From: Haemophilus parainfluenzae
Lineage (GTDB): Bacteria; Pseudomonadota; Gammaproteobacteria; Enterobacterales; Pasteurellaceae
Assembly (NCBI RefSeq): GCF_014931375.1
Contig: NZ_CP063117.1
Coordinates: 1,860,501 to 1,924,500, forward strand
DNA: 64,000 nt
Direction: 5' to 3'
Positions 1 to 9,607 of the stretch are shown one piece after another. Numbering within the stretch: the stretch's first letter is position 1; every line of letters begins with the position of its first letter. The notes under the pieces were generated by a model. That model ran no database searches, was not told where the DNA came from, and worked only from the letters and a program-made list of their open reading frames with translations. The translations under genes were made by a program, and so were the position numbers.

Positions 1-271
1 ATTACTTTTCAAATCCAAATTGGGTGACTTTAAATTCCGACAATATGCCACTTGGCGAGTCATTGACTGGCTATCGTTATTAAACTTTGATGTGATTGCA
101 GAAGAAAGACTATCCATAAAACAAGAGAAGAGCTCGCTCTGCTCTCCGCTCACTGTGATCGTTGCCCAAAAACGAACTTATCCCTTAACACTGAATCCGG
201 AGAAAGCGCGATCAAAAATGCCGGCGTTTTTAGAGCCGGCAAGTGCATTTAAAGAAATCAGAACAGAATAA
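1..271 (+). CDS. C-terminal part of a class I SAM-dependent methyltransferase (partial)
   Basis: The gene enters from the left edge; the open frame runs from base 2 to the TAA at 269-271, so only about 89 residues are visible. The visible part carries a YATWRVIDWLSLLNFDV stretch, which resembles the C-terminal segment of YafS/SmtA-like methyltransferases (an R-x-x-DWLxLLGFEV pattern). The SAM-binding motif I would lie upstream, outside the window, so substrate and exact family cannot be judged. An internal TTG at 20 is not a credible start because the frame stays open to the edge. Its stop abuts the stop of the converging YegP-like gene without a gap. Confidence 0.55.
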   Translation, partial: LLFKSKLGDFKFRQYATWRVIDWLSLLNFDVIAEERLSIKQEKSSLCSPLTVIVAQKRTYPLTLNPEKARSKMPAFLEPASAFKEIRTE

Positions 272-279
272 TTATTCTG
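264..279. repeat. 16-bp perfect palindrome spanning two convergent stop codons
   Basis: CAGAATAATTATTCTG reads the same on both strands and contains the stop codons of the two converging genes, which meet at 271/272. It has no T-tract and a short stem, so it is weak as a terminator. Confidence 0.6.
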
Positions 280-610
280 TCACTTCTTTGATTACTGCAG
301 AAGATGCATTATTCATTACAGACTCAACGCCTTTTTCTGCTGCAGCTTGAGAAGAATAATATTGGCTACGGCCAATTTCTTGATGATTAGCCGCTTTTAA
401 AATGAAGTAAGGTTTGTCATTTTTCGCTACGCGATATTCAAAGTTTTTCGCATCCACACCATTTTTTTGCACTGATGCAATGCCGTTTTCAGCTGATGCT
501 TTTGTTTTATAAAGTTCGCTAGTTAAAATAACTTGTCCGTTTGCTGCTTTTAAGTTGAACATAAATTGTCCGTCTTTAGCCACTTTTAATTCATAAAATC
601 CTTGAGCCAT
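272..610 (-). CDS. YegP-family UPF0339 protein with two DUF1508 repeats
   Basis: The 112-residue protein consists of two tandem repeats of about 50 residues. Each has the pattern F-x-L-K-A-A-N-x-Q-x-I followed by Y-x-(S/T)-K/Q-A-(A/S)-A-E-x-G-I/V-x-S-V (roughly residues 7-55 and 58-108). This is the DUF1508/YegP architecture; E. coli YegP is of similar length. The function of the family is unknown. I chose the ATG at 610 because GGGAGA lies eight bases upstream; an ATG four codons earlier would start inside that Shine-Dalgarno sequence. It has no signal peptide and is probably cytoplasmic. It converges with the methyltransferase on its right-hand (downstream) side and appears to be transcribed alone. 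Confidence 0.85.
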   Translation of the reverse strand: MAQGFYELKVAKDGQFMFNLKAANGQVILTSELYKTKASAENGIASVQKNGVDAKNFEYRVAKNDKPYFILKAANHQEIGRSQYYSSQAAAEKGVESVMNNASSAVIKEVTE

Positions 611-789
611 GATGTCTCCCAATTGATTGATTTGTTTATAATTTTACCTACACAGAAAATGCCTTTCTGCGCCGAGTTAATTTACCCTTAAAAATCAAGG
701 AAAACAAGAGCTAAAGTGCATAAATTTTATGCTTGCCTAGCATCTCAAACTCCCCTATGATCCGAAAGTTTTTTATAACAGGAACAATT

Positions 790-2547
790 ATGAACGGACA
801 AACATTTATTCCCGGCAAAGATGCCGCACTTGAAGACAGTATTTCAAAATTTCAACAAAAATTGACCGCACTTGGTTTCAATATCGAAGAAGCCTCTTGG
901 CTTAATCCTGTGCCAAATGTATGGTCTGTACACATTCGTGATAAAGATTGCCCACAATGTTTTTCTAACGGTAAAGGCGCGAGCAAAAAAGCCGCATTAG
1001 CGTCTGCATTAGGTGAATATTTCGAACGTCTTTCCACCAACTATTTCTTTGCTGATTTCTATTTAGGGCAAGAGATTGCCAATGGCGATTTCGTCCATTA
1101 TCCCACTGAAAAATGGTTTCCTATTGAAGATGAAGCCCTTTTACCACTAGGGATTTTAGATGATTACTTATGGGATTATTTCGATCCAAATCAAGAACTA
1201 ACCCCAGAATTGCTTGTGGATCTGCAATCTGGTAATTACGATCGCGGTATTGTCGCGATGCCTTATGTGCGTCAATCCGATCAAGAAACCGTCTATATTC
1301 CACAAAGTATCATTGCGAATTTATACGTATCTAACGGAATGTCTGCCGGTAACACAAAAAATGAAGCTCGAGTGCAAGGGCTTTCAGAAGTTTTTGAACG
1401 TTACGTAAAAAATCGCATTATTGCAGAAGCAATCAGTCTTCCTGAAATTCCAAAATCTGTGATGGAGCGCTATCCATCTATTCAAGCTTCCATTGCAAAA
1501 TTAGAGGAAGAAGGCTTCCCTATTTATGCCTTTGATGCGTCACTAGGCGGCAAATATCCTGTCATTTGCGTGATATTACTCAACCCAAATAACGGCACTT
1601 GCTTTGCTTCTTTTGGTGCACATCCAAACTTCCAAGTGGCATTAGAGCGTACCGTAACGGAGCTTTTACAAGGTCGCAGCTTAAAAGATCTCGATGTATT
1701 CTCTCCTCCATCATTCAATAATGATGATGTGGCGGAGCATGCTAACCTTGAAACACACTTTATTGATTCTAGCGGTTTAATTTCTTGGGATTTATTTAAA
1801 AATACGCCAGATTATGAATTTGTAGATTGGGATTTCTCAGGTTCAACGCAAGAAGAATATGAAAACTTGATGGCAATCTTTAATGCCGAGGAAAAAGAAG
1901 TCTATATCATGGATTATAACCATTTAGACATTTACGCTTGCCGTATTATTGTTCCAGGCATGTCTGATATCTATCCTGCTGATGACCTCATTTATGCCAA
2001 TAACAACATGGGTATGGACTGGCGCGAGATTTTATTAGATTTACCACACCATCATCATGATGCTGAAACTTACGAAGAGTTGTTAGCAGAATTAGATGAG
2101 CAAGATATTGATGATGCTACACGCGTTCGCGAATTTATCGGTATCGTTGCACCAAAAGCAAGCGGTTGGACAACATTACGTGTTGGTGAACTTAAATCCA
2201 TGCTTTACTTAGCATTAGGTGAATTAGAATTAGCCTTAGATTGGGCAAACTGGACGATAAATATGAACAGCTCTGTGTTTACGCCTGAGCGTGTGAATTA
2301 CTATCGTGCCTTAATCAGCATCATTGAATTGCATTTAGACAATACTCGCGATCCACAACAATATCGTACTGTATTTGAAAGAATGTATGGCAAAGAAGCC
2401 GTTCAACAAGCTTGGGCTGCGGTAGTAGAAAAAGGCAACCCATTCTATAACTTGCCAGCCAGTGATGAAACGCTTAGAAACTTTAAAGAACACCAAGCTT
2501 TACTTGGTGCTTATGCTAAATTACAAAAAGCCAAACGAGAAAATTGA
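790..2547 (+). CDS. ycaO: YcaO protein, RimO-linked ribosomal S12 methylthiolation factor
   Basis: The 585-residue protein matches the E. coli YcaO family in length and motifs. The N-terminal half holds the YcaO ATP-binding fold, with acidic helices ALGEYFERLS (near residue 75) and EARVQGLSEVFERYVK (near residue 205) supplying Mg-ATP ligands. The C-terminal part (from about 440) looks helical and TPR-like. In E. coli YcaO helps RimO beta-methylthiolate Asp88 of ribosomal protein S12; other YcaO proteins phosphorylate peptide backbones. There is no adjacent peptide precursor or dehydrogenase gene, so a natural-product role is unlikely here. The start at 790 follows AGGAACA; an in-frame ATG at 733 lacks a ribosome site and would add a non-conserved extension. 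Confidence 0.92.
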   Translation: MNGQTFIPGKDAALEDSISKFQQKLTALGFNIEEASWLNPVPNVWSVHIRDKDCPQCFSNGKGASKKAALASALGEYFERLSTNYFFADFYLGQEIANGDFVHYPTEKWFPIEDEALLPLGILDDYLWDYFDPNQELTPELLVDLQSGNYDRGIVAMPYVRQSDQETVYIPQSIIANLYVSNGMSAGNTKNEARVQGLSEVFERYVKNRIIAEAISLPEIPKSVMERYPSIQASIAKLEEEGFPIYAFDASLGGKYPVICVILLNPNNGTCFASFGAHPNFQVALERTVTELLQGRSLKDLDVFSPPSFNNDDVAEHANLETHFIDSSGLISWDLFKNTPDYEFVDWDFSGSTQEEYENLMAIFNAEEKEVYIMDYNHLDIYACRIIVPGMSDIYPADDLIYANNNMGMDWREILLDLPHHHHDAETYEELLAELDEQDIDDATRVREFIGIVAPKASGWTTLRVGELKSMLYLALGELELALDWANWTINMNSSVFTPERVNYYRALISIIELHLDNTRDPQQYRTVFERMYGKEAVQQAWAAVVEKGNPFYNLPASDETLRNFKEHQALLGAYAKLQKAKREN

Positions 2548-2663
2548 AAATAGACGATTTTCTCTCAACCATAAGGCGGACTTAATGTCTGCCTTATTTA
2601 TTTCCGCATTAAAAAACTGCTTTAAAATCAACCACACTTTTCACACAAAAACGCTTAAATTTA

Positions 2664-2697
2664 TGCTATAATCCGTCACAATTTTTTGATCAAAAAA
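2664..2697 (+). promoter_or_regulatory. gyrA promoter (extended -10) and leader palindrome
   Basis: TG-C-TATAAT occurs at 2664-2672, an extended -10 element with no good -35 hexamer at the normal distance. It is followed by a 16-bp perfect palindrome TTTTTTGATCAAAAAA at 2682-2697, which ends beside the gyrA Shine-Dalgarno AAGGA. E. coli gyrA has a supercoiling-sensitive promoter; that this one behaves likewise is inference. Confidence 0.6.
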
Positions 2698-2706
2698 GGA
2701 ATAAAA

Positions 2707-5352
2707 ATGACGGATTCAATCCATTCCTCTATTACCCCAGTCAATATTGAAGAAGAACTCAAATCTTCTTACCTTGACTACGCCATGTCGGTGATTGTTG
2801 GGCGTGCTTTGCCCGACGTACGTGACGGTTTAAAACCGGTGCATCGACGTGTGCTTTTCTCCATGGATCAATCTGGCATCACTGCCGGCAAAAAATACGT
2901 AAAATCTGCCCGTGTGGTAGGTGATGTAATCGGTAAATATCACCCGCACGGTGATTCTGCGGTGTATGACACCATTGTGCGTATGGCACAGCCGTTCTCA
3001 TTGCGCTACATGTTGGTAGATGGGCAAGGTAACTTCGGTTCAATCGACGGTGATGCGCCAGCGGCAATGCGTTATACCGAAGTACGTATGCAAAAAATCA
3101 CCCAAGCGTTATTAACTGACTTGGATAAAGAAACCGTGAATTTCTCGCCAAACTATGATGGCGAATTAATGATTCCGGATGTATTACCAACCCGTATTCC
3201 TGCACTTTTAGCAAACGGTTCTTCCGGTATTGCGGTGGGGATGGCAACGAATATTCCTCCACACAACTTAAATGAAGTTTTAGATGGCTGCTTGGCTTAT
3301 ATTGATAACGAAAACATCACCATTGATGAGTTAATGCAATATATTCCAGGTCCAGACTTTCCAACAGCGGCATTAATTAATGGCCGTAAAGGGATTGAAG
3401 AAGCTTATCGCACTGGCCGCGGCAAAGTGTATGTTCGCGCTCGTGCAAGCGTAGAAACCACAGATAAAGGCAAAGAGCAAATCATTGTGACCGAATTGCC
3501 TTATCAGGTGAACAAAGCCAAATTGGTAGAAAAAATTGCTGAGCTTATCAAAGATAAAAAAATCGAAGGCATCAGCAATATTATCGATCTTTCTAACAAA
3601 GAAGGGATCCGCATTGAAATCGACATCAAACGCGATGCCGTAGGCGAAGTGGTATTAAATCATCTCTATGCGCTTACCCAAATGCAGGTGACCTTCGGGA
3701 TCAACATGGTGGCCTTAGATCACGGTCAACCACGTTTATTCAACTTAAAACAAATCATTGAAGCCTTTGTGATGCACCGTCGAGAAGTGGTGATTCGCCG
3801 TTCTTTATTTGAATTGCGTAAAGCCCGCGAGCGTACTCATATTTTAGAAGGTTTAGCGGTTGCGACATCAAATATCGATGAAATCATCGATATCATCCGT
3901 CAATCGAAAGAGCGTAAAGAAGCGGCAGAAAAATTAATTTCTCGTCCTTGGAAACTGAATAACGAAATTTTAGGTTTGCTTGATGCAGCGGCACGTCCAG
4001 CTGAGTTAGCGGCTGAATTTGGTATTAAAGGTTCGGATTACTACCTTTCTCCAGAACAAGTTGATGCAATCTTAGAACTTCGCTTACATCGCTTAACCGG
4101 TCTTGCTACCGAAGAAGTGATCAATGAATACAAAGAGTTATTGGTTAAAATTGCAGAACTTCTCCACATCATCAACAGCCCTGAGCGCTTGATGGAAGTG
4201 ATTCGTGAAGAACTTGAACAAGTACGAGCACAATTTGCCGATGAACGTCGTACTGAAATTACTGCGGCTTCCGGTGATATTGATTTAGAAGATTTAATCG
4301 CTCAAGAAGATGTAGTAGTGACCCTTTCTCACGAAGGTTATGTGAAATATCAACCGCTTACCGACTACGAAGCACAACGTCGTGGTGGTAAAGGTAAATC
4401 CGCAACGAAGATGAAAGATGAAGACTTCATCGAAAAACTCTTAGTGGCGAATACTCACGATACGATTCTCTGTTTCTCGAGCCGTGGTCGCTTATATTGG
4501 TTGAAAGTCTATCAATTACCACAAGCTAGCCGTGGTGCGCGTGGTCGTCCGATTGTGAATATTCTACCGTTGCAAGAAAACGAGCGTATCACCGCAATCC
4601 TACCAATCTCTGCTTATGAAGAAGATAAATTCGTCATCATGGCAACGGCTGGTGGTATTGTGAAGAAAATTGCGCTAACCGAATTCAGCCGTCCACGTTC
4701 AAGCGGTATCATCGCCTTGAACTTACGTGATGAAGATGAATTAATTGGTGTGGATATTACCGATGGTTCTAACGAAATCATGTTGTTCTCTTCACAAGGT
4801 CGCGTGGTGCGTTTTGCTGAAAGCGCAGTACGTGCAATGGGTCGTTTAGCAACAGGTGTACGCGGTATTAAACTTGCTCTAACCAACGACATCGCTGACG
4901 ATGAAAGTGCGGTCGAAATTGAAGAGGTTTCTGATGATAATGCAGAAGAAACACTCGATCTCAACATCGATAAAGTGGTTTCCTTAGTTGTGCCGAAAAA
5001 TGACGGCGCAATCCTTACGGCGACGCAAAACGGTTACGGTAAACGCACACAATTAAGCGAATACCCAACCAAATCCCGTAATACCAAAGGGGTGATTTCG
5101 ATTAAAGTGAGCGAACGTAACGGTAAAGTCGTTGCGGCGACACAAGTGGAAGAAACCGACCAAATTATGCTTATCACTGATGCGGGTACCTTAGTGCGTA
5201 CTCGTGTAAGTGAAGTGAGCATCGTTGGCCGTAACACCCAAGGGGTTCGTTTAATTCGTACCGCAGAAGATGAGCACGTAGTCAGTCTTGAACGTGTTTG
5301 TGATGTGGATGATGAAGACGAAGGCACTGAAGATGTGACTTCTGAAGAATAA
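2707..5352 (+). CDS. gyrA: DNA gyrase subunit A
   Basis: The 881-residue protein is the breakage-reunion subunit of the type II topoisomerase that introduces negative supercoils using ATP. The N-terminal winged-helix region carries the quinolone-resistance-determining region with Ser84 and Asp88 ([10 protein letters not shown]) and the catalytic Tyr123 ([10 protein letters not shown]). The C-terminal beta-pinwheel has the GyrA box QRRGGKG near residue 556, which separates it from ParC. An acidic tail ends the protein. The ATG at 2707 follows AAGGAATA; a TTG-type start seven codons upstream is less likely. Ser84 and Asp88 are the susceptible-type residues, so no target-site quinolone resistance is visible here. 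A strong terminator follows immediately. Confidence 0.98.
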   Translation: MTDSIHSSITPVNIEEELKSSYLDYAMSVIVGRALPDVRDGLKPVHRRVLFSMDQSGITAGKKYVKSARVVGDVIGKYHPHGDSAVYDTIVRMAQPFSLRYMLVDGQGNFGSIDGDAPAAMRYTEVRMQKITQALLTDLDKETVNFSPNYDGELMIPDVLPTRIPALLANGSSGIAVGMATNIPPHNLNEVLDGCLAYIDNENITIDELMQYIPGPDFPTAALINGRKGIEEAYRTGRGKVYVRARASVETTDKGKEQIIVTELPYQVNKAKLVEKIAELIKDKKIEGISNIIDLSNKEGIRIEIDIKRDAVGEVVLNHLYALTQMQVTFGINMVALDHGQPRLFNLKQIIEAFVMHRREVVIRRSLFELRKARERTHILEGLAVATSNIDEIIDIIRQSKERKEAAEKLISRPWKLNNEILGLLDAAARPAELAAEFGIKGSDYYLSPEQVDAILELRLHRLTGLATEEVINEYKELLVKIAELLHIINSPERLMEVIREELEQVRAQFADERRTEITAASGDIDLEDLIAQEDVVVTLSHEGYVKYQPLTDYEAQRRGGKGKSATKMKDEDFIEKLLVANTHDTILCFSSRGRLYWLKVYQLPQASRGARGRPIVNILPLQENERITAILPISAYEEDKFVIMATAGGIVKKIALTEFSRPRSSGIIALNLRDEDELIGVDITDGSNEIMLFSSQGRVVRFAESAVRAMGRLATGVRGIKLALTNDIADDESAVEIEEVSDDNAEETLDLNIDKVVSLVVPKNDGAILTATQNGYGKRTQLSEYPTKSRNTKGVISIKVSERNGKVVAATQVEETDQIMLITDAGTLVRTRVSEVSIVGRNTQGVRLIRTAEDEHVVSLERVCDVDDEDEGTEDVTSEE

Positions 5353-5370
5353 TTGATCTTCCATTAAATA

Positions 5371-5404
5371 AAAGCCCCGCGTTTTGATTCGCGGGGCTTT
5401 TTTA
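5371..5404 (+). terminator. Rho-independent terminator of gyrA
   Basis: AAAGCCCCGC and GCGGGGCTTT form a 10-bp GC-rich stem around a 10-base loop, followed by a run of T. It lies 18 bases after the gyrA stop. Confidence 0.93.
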
Positions 5405-5450
5405 TTGCTCTCTAAAAATCTCTTTTAGGGATCTATTCTATTAATGAAAA

Positions 5451-6008
5451 CTACTCGCCTTCTTCTAATTCATCAGCCATTGCAGCTAAGATTTCACGGG
5501 TTAAATACGCTAATGAACGATAGAAAGGAAGCGTTGCATAAGTTTCCACTTGGGTTAAGAATTTCGCTGCACAAGGCAATAAGAAATCACCGAATAAATC
5601 TTGTTGAGCGGATAGTGATTCCGTGTTGTCTTCTAACCAAGAAGCAGTAAGCAATAACAAAGCGAAATGATCCACATGCTCTGCCTCAGGCACATTACGA
5701 GTATTGCGGAAATCCACAAAACGTTGTACATCTATATCATAACTTGAAATAGCCGTTGGTACGTTACCGTTTGGACCAAACAATTTTTGATATTCTTGAT
5801 CAAGCAACGTTAAATCAATTTTCATCTGTAAATTATCAATGGCCGCTTCGCTTTCTTTATCCGTAGAAAGTGCCCACACTTGACTTAAACCTTGTTGTTG
5901 CAGCCAATCAAATACCCCACTCAAAATGGGATCCGTAGGGCTGCGATAAAATAAATTGCCGAATAAACGGCTAATTAAAGAGAAATTATTAACTTGAGTT
6001 TCTGACAT
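5451..6008 (-). CDS. TorD/DmsD-family redox-enzyme chaperone, YcdY-like
   Basis: The 185-residue all-helical protein resembles E. coli YcdY along its length. Shared features are the N-terminal LxGxLFYRxPxDP pattern, the central EYxxLFGPNGNVP segment typical of TorD family members, LLTASWLED, and the terminal TREILAAMADELEE. TorD-family proteins bind Tat signal peptides of molybdoenzymes or act as chaperones during cofactor insertion; YcdY has been linked to the metalloprotein YcdX. No molybdoenzyme gene is adjacent, so the client is unknown. The ATG at 6008 follows AGGAAAG; a TTG nine codons upstream overlaps the preceding gene and lacks a ribosome site. It is last in a tightly packed leftward operon. 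Confidence 0.85.
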   Translation of the reverse strand: MSETQVNNFSLISRLFGNLFYRSPTDPILSGVFDWLQQQGLSQVWALSTDKESEAAIDNLQMKIDLTLLDQEYQKLFGPNGNVPTAISSYDIDVQRFVDFRNTRNVPEAEHVDHFALLLLTASWLEDNTESLSAQQDLFGDFLLPCAAKFLTQVETYATLPFYRSLAYLTREILAAMADELEEGE

Positions 6009-6031
6009 CTGTTGCTTTCCTATGATTGTGC

Positions 6032-6637
6032 TCAAGATTGAGCTAAAAGTGCGGTCAATTTTGCTGTTGTTTTTTCGGCAGCTTCATCAAGCATCGCTTG
6101 GCGAGCAGCATTATCGATAATATGAATATCACCGAACAAAGTGTAATCCACATTCTCGATACCGCAATAATTAAACAAACCATTGATCAAACAATGATTG
6201 AGGGACTTATCCACGCCGTATTCTTGATATTTTGCTACGCTACTCCCTATGGTGATAAATTGTTGCATCGCTTTATCTTGAAGCAGACCTTTGGATTCAC
6301 CATTTTCTGTTTTATAAGCAAAACCATGGCTTAATACACGATCCAAATAGCCTTTCAATATTGCGGGAAAACCCATCCACCATAAAGGATAAACCATCGT
6401 AATCAAATCTGCTTGGCGAATAAAATCATGTTCCAGCTGAATTTCCGCCGGGATAATCCCCTTATTGGCCGATTGTAATTCTTCAAAGGAAATAATCGGA
6501 TTAAATCCCATGGTATAAAGATCGCGCAAATGAGTTTCAACACCAAGCTGTTGGCTTGCTTTTACAACGCGATCTACGATGGCACGACCAAAACTTTTTT
6601 GGCTATTGGGATGTGCAAAAATAATTAAATGATTCAT
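6032..6637 (-). CDS. NAD(P)H:quinone oxidoreductase, flavodoxin-like fold
   Basis: The 201-residue protein belongs to the flavodoxin_2 family (MdaB/KefF/NQO group). It starts with a short beta strand and phosphate-binding loop, LIIFAHPNSQKS, typical of FAD/FMN-binding members. The YPLWWMGFPAILKGYLDRV segment (about residues 83-101) is the family hallmark and lines the flavin and substrate site. Members carry out two-electron reduction of quinones or azo dyes by NAD(P)H in the cytosol. It overlaps the upstream NfeD-like gene by four bases (ATGA-type coupling) and is followed by the TorD-like gene. A KefF-type regulatory role for a potassium channel is unlikely because no kefC is next to it. 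Confidence 0.88.
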   Translation of the reverse strand: MNHLIIFAHPNSQKSFGRAIVDRVVKASQQLGVETHLRDLYTMGFNPIISFEELQSANKGIIPAEIQLEHDFIRQADLITMVYPLWWMGFPAILKGYLDRVLSHGFAYKTENGESKGLLQDKAMQQFITIGSSVAKYQEYGVDKSLNHCLINGLFNYCGIENVDYTLFGDIHIIDNAARQAMLDEAAEKTTAKLTALLAQS

Positions 6638-7089
6638 TCTGTTACCTTTTTAACTAACAGTGTAATGCCATCAACGCGTTCTACCACCACTAGATCATTC
6701 ACCGCTAAATGCTCACCTTGAATACGCCATGTGGTATCGCCAAAAGCACCACGACCAATCCCATTAGAACCAATTTCTAATACCGTGCCTTTTTTACCTA
6801 ACAAAGTATGATCTCGTTGGTTTAAAGTTGTACGTGATTGGTCCTGATTATCTTTACTATGCTGGTATTTCCACCAAAGCAACGAGAGAATAATCGCTAA
6901 AATTGCATAAAAAACGGCTAACGCGGTTAAGGATAAACTCGGCACCAATGCCATTACACCTGCTGCCACAATCGCAGCCAAGCCCCACCACAATAAAAAT
7001 ACGCCGGGTACAAGGGTTTCAGCAATTAACAATACAAAACCTAATACCAACCAATGCCAAACCGACCAAGTTGTTAACCAATCTGCCAT
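6634..7089 (-). CDS. NfeD-family membrane protein, YbbJ-like
   Basis: The 151-residue protein has about three hydrophobic segments (near residues 12-28, 32-50 and 52-72) and then a soluble C-terminal domain (about 90-150). That domain carries GKKGTVLEIGSNGIGRGAFGDTTW, the NfeD OB-fold signature. Short NfeD proteins of this type pair with SPFH/stomatin proteins; here the partner qmcA lies directly upstream on the same strand, as with E. coli ybbJ-qmcA. The pair is thought to act in membrane quality control, but the mechanism is unclear. An uptake-signal hairpin lies between the two genes and may lower expression of this one. The ATG at 7089 is preceded by AAGGAG. Confidence 0.85.
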   Translation of the reverse strand: MADWLTTWSVWHWLVLGFVLLIAETLVPGVFLLWWGLAAIVAAGVMALVPSLSLTALAVFYAILAIILSLLWWKYQHSKDNQDQSRTTLNQRDHTLLGKKGTVLEIGSNGIGRGAFGDTTWRIQGEHLAVNDLVVVERVDGITLLVKKVTE

Positions 7090-7107
7090 ATCAACTCCTT
7101 GAGAGAA

Positions 7108-7135
7108 AAAGTGCGGTCATTTTTAACCGCACTTT
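7108..7135 (-). terminator. Inverted uptake-signal pair acting as an intra-operon terminator
   Basis: AAAGTGCGGT (7108-7117) and ACCGCACTTT (7126-7135) form a 10-bp stem. Reading leftward the stem is followed by CTTTTTCTC-type pyrimidines. It sits between qmcA and nfeD, which are on the same strand, so it probably attenuates rather than ends the operon. Confidence 0.7.
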
Positions 7136-7141
7136 AAGAAA

Positions 7142-8056
7142 TTACGCTTTTTTGTCGCCTTTTAATAGTTCGGCAATGCCCGCTACTGAGCCAATTAAAT
7201 TACCTGCCTCAAGTGGCATCATAACCACTTTGCTGTTCGGTGAACCACCAATTTGTTTTAAGGCTTCTGTATATTTTTGTGCGATGAAATAATTGATCGC
7301 TTTGGTATCACCGCTAGCAATCGCTTCTGACACCATTTGGGTTGCTTTCGCTTCCGCTTCTGCTGCACGTTCACGCGCTTCTGCTTGTAAGAAGGCTTCT
7401 TGACGCTCCCCTTCCGCTTTCAGAATACGGGCTTGTTTTTCCCCTTCTGCACGTAGAATTTCCGCCTGACGAATCCCTTCCGCTTCCAAGACTTCCGCAC
7501 GTTTATTACGTTCTGCCTTCATTTGCGCATTCATGGAATCAATCAATTCACGTGGTGGACGCACATCACGAATTTCAATACGGGTAACTTTAATCCCCCA
7601 AGGATTGGTCGCTTCATCCACAATTGCCAACAAACGACCGTTAATGGAGTCACGTTGGGAAAGCATTTCATCCAATTCCATCGAACCTAATACGGTACGA
7701 ATGTTAGTCATGGTTAAATTAATAATCGCCTGTTCTAAATGATTCACCTCATAAGCAGCACTACGGGCATCAATCACCTGAACAAAACAGACCGCATCAA
7801 TAGATACGTTGGCGTTATCCTTAGAAATGACTTCTTGTGATGGAATATCTAATACCTGTTCCATCATATTGATCTTACGGCCAACACGATCCACAAATGG
7901 TACGACAAAGTTTAAGCCAGGCATTAAGGTGTGGGTATAACGCCCAAAACGCTCAATCGTCCAGTTATAACCTTGCGGTACAGTTTTGAGTGCTGAAAAT
8001 AGCACCACAACAACTAATACAATAAAGACGATTGCGGCAATAGATAAACCTTCCAT
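7142..8056 (-). CDS. qmcA: SPFH/stomatin-like membrane protein QmcA
   Basis: The 304-residue protein has one N-terminal membrane anchor (residues 5-22, rich in I/V/L) and a SPFH/PHB domain (about 24-190) with [15 protein letters not shown] and the conserved [15 protein letters not shown] long charged coiled coil follows (about 195-255), with repeated [12 protein letters not shown] heptads. E. coli QmcA forms large cage-like oligomers at the inner membrane and is a multicopy suppressor of htpX ftsH defects. The C-terminal tail is hydrophobic and Gly-rich, as in family members. The neighbouring NfeD-like gene is the usual partner. Start ATG at 8056 follows AAGGAGCA. Confidence 0.93.
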   Translation of the reverse strand: MEGLSIAAIVFIVLVVVVLFSALKTVPQGYNWTIERFGRYTHTLMPGLNFVVPFVDRVGRKINMMEQVLDIPSQEVISKDNANVSIDAVCFVQVIDARSAAYEVNHLEQAIINLTMTNIRTVLGSMELDEMLSQRDSINGRLLAIVDEATNPWGIKVTRIEIRDVRPPRELIDSMNAQMKAERNKRAEVLEAEGIRQAEILRAEGEKQARILKAEGERQEAFLQAEARERAAEAEAKATQMVSEAIASGDTKAINYFIAQKYTEALKQIGGSPNSKVVMMPLEAGNLIGSVAGIAELLKGDKKA

Positions 8057-8101
8057 AGATTGCTCCTTAATGATGAAGAAATATAGGAAAAGTCTATCAA
8101 A

Positions 8102-9550
8102 TTAGACCGCACTTTGTACATAAATATATTTACCGTTTTCTCTTATAAATTCAAAAAGATGCGTAATGCAATTCGGGGCATCTAAATCTTGATGAGAAAC
8201 AAATAAAAGCTGTGTTTCACTATTATTAACGAGTTGCTCAATAAAATGTTTTACTAACTTGCGATTTAACCCATCAAGCCCTTGAAAAGGCTCATCTAAA
8301 ATTAAAACAGGTGGATGCTTCACCATCGCTCGTGTAATTAAAAGCAAACGTTGCTGTCCCCAAGAAAGTGAACGAAATGGCTTTTTTGCTAAATGAGTCA
8401 GATTTAAACGAGCTAACCATTGCATGGCTTTCAAACGAATTGCCTCTGGCACTTGTTGATAAATCCCAATACTGTCAAAAAAACCTGAAATGATCACATC
8501 TAGCACGGAACAATTCACACGATAATCTAAATGCAGTTGGCTGCTTACGTAACCCATTTTTTGTTTGATATCCCAAATGGTTTCGCCTGAACCACGTTGT
8601 TTACCAAAAATCACCACATGATTCGCAAAGGCTTGAGGATGATCACCTGTAATTAACGAAAGTAAGGTTGACTTCCCTGCTCCATTTGGTCCTTTAATCC
8701 ACCAATTTTGATTTGGTTGAACAACCCAATTTAAATGATCCAAAATCACTTTATCGCCATACTGAACTGTAACATTTTTAAGTTCAAAGTACGGTTGGTT
8801 TTCAGACAGTTTTAGTAATGGTGAGGCCGGCTCAGGCAACGCAACATCAACAGACTGTTCCGCATACACTAATTGTTGATAAATACTTTGTTGCTCAATG
8901 GATTGGCGTACACCTTCTAATACTAACTCTAAATTTTCCAACATAGCTAAATGAGTCGCTTCAGCCGGAATATCTGCCAAACGATTAACGATTAGAACGA
9001 TAGCACATTCTTTTTTTAGTTCGCTCAACATCACCATCCAATCTTTTACTGATTGCTGATCTAGCCCTTCAAAAGGTTCATCTAAAATTAATAAATCGGG
9101 CTTTTGCAATAATGTTTGTGCCAATAAGACTTTTCGTGTTTCCCCAGTAGAAAGTTTGATAAAGAAACGATCTAAGAGATAAGTAATCCCTAATTTTTCT
9201 GAAATTTGTTCACAAAAAGTGAGTTCCGTACTGCCATTTAAAATGGTTTCTCTTGCCGTTTTACCAAAGAAATCTGGATCGGTATCATCGTTGTTTAAAT
9301 TCTTTAATGTGGCTTCAAGAATTTCTCGTTGTTTTTCAAAAGAAAAGGAGTGAACACGTTTGAAGGAATTATGGTACTCCCCTTCCTGTAAAGGTAACTC
9401 ATTTTGCAAAGCTAAAGCAAACGCCGATTTCCCACTCCCATTACTGCCTACCACAACCCAATATTGTTGTGGCTCAATCGCAAAGTGCGGTAAGTTTAAG
9501 GTCTGTTTTTGATAAAGCTTAAATTTTGCTTGCTGAATTAAAAGTGCCAT
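8102..9550 (-). CDS. modF: Double ATP-binding protein ModF
   Basis: The 482-residue protein has two complete ABC ATPase domains on one chain and no membrane segments. Walker A motifs are GSNGSGKSA (near residue 35) and GPNGAGKST (near 288); the signature motifs are LSTGETRK and LSWGQQR, and both Walker B motifs read LILDEPF. This tandem layout and the exact sequence pattern, including YDRxL-type LHLDYRV and LFVSHQDLDAPNCITH, match E. coli ModF closely. ModF was named for its place in the mod locus, but its function is unsettled. It lies about 17 kb from modABC in this genome, so it is not co-transcribed with the transporter. Start ATG at 9550 follows AAAGGAAAG. Confidence 0.92.
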   Translation of the reverse strand: MALLIQQAKFKLYQKQTLNLPHFAIEPQQYWVVVGSNGSGKSAFALALQNELPLQEGEYHNSFKRVHSFSFEKQREILEATLKNLNNDDTDPDFFGKTARETILNGSTELTFCEQISEKLGITYLLDRFFIKLSTGETRKVLLAQTLLQKPDLLILDEPFEGLDQQSVKDWMVMLSELKKECAIVLIVNRLADIPAEATHLAMLENLELVLEGVRQSIEQQSIYQQLVYAEQSVDVALPEPASPLLKLSENQPYFELKNVTVQYGDKVILDHLNWVVQPNQNWWIKGPNGAGKSTLLSLITGDHPQAFANHVVIFGKQRGSGETIWDIKQKMGYVSSQLHLDYRVNCSVLDVIISGFFDSIGIYQQVPEAIRLKAMQWLARLNLTHLAKKPFRSLSWGQQRLLLITRAMVKHPPVLILDEPFQGLDGLNRKLVKHFIEQLVNNSETQLLFVSHQDLDAPNCITHLFEFIRENGKYIYVQSAV

Positions 9551-9561
9551 TCTCTTTCCTT

Positions 9562-9592
9562 TAAAAACAAAAGGCGAGCAATTGCCCGCCTT
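9562..9592 (-). terminator. Terminator of sstT
   Basis: AAGGCG-A-GCAATTGC-C-CGCCTT forms a hairpin; leftward it is followed by TTTTGTTTTT. It separates sstT from modF. Confidence 0.8.
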
Positions 9593-9607
9593 ATTAGATT
9601 AATTTAA

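Noticed and set aside
2682..2697. TTTTTTGATCAAAAAA before gyrA as an FNR site
   Set aside because: FNR sites need TTGAT-N4-ATCAA; here the half-sites have no 4-base spacer. It may only be an A/T palindrome in the leader.
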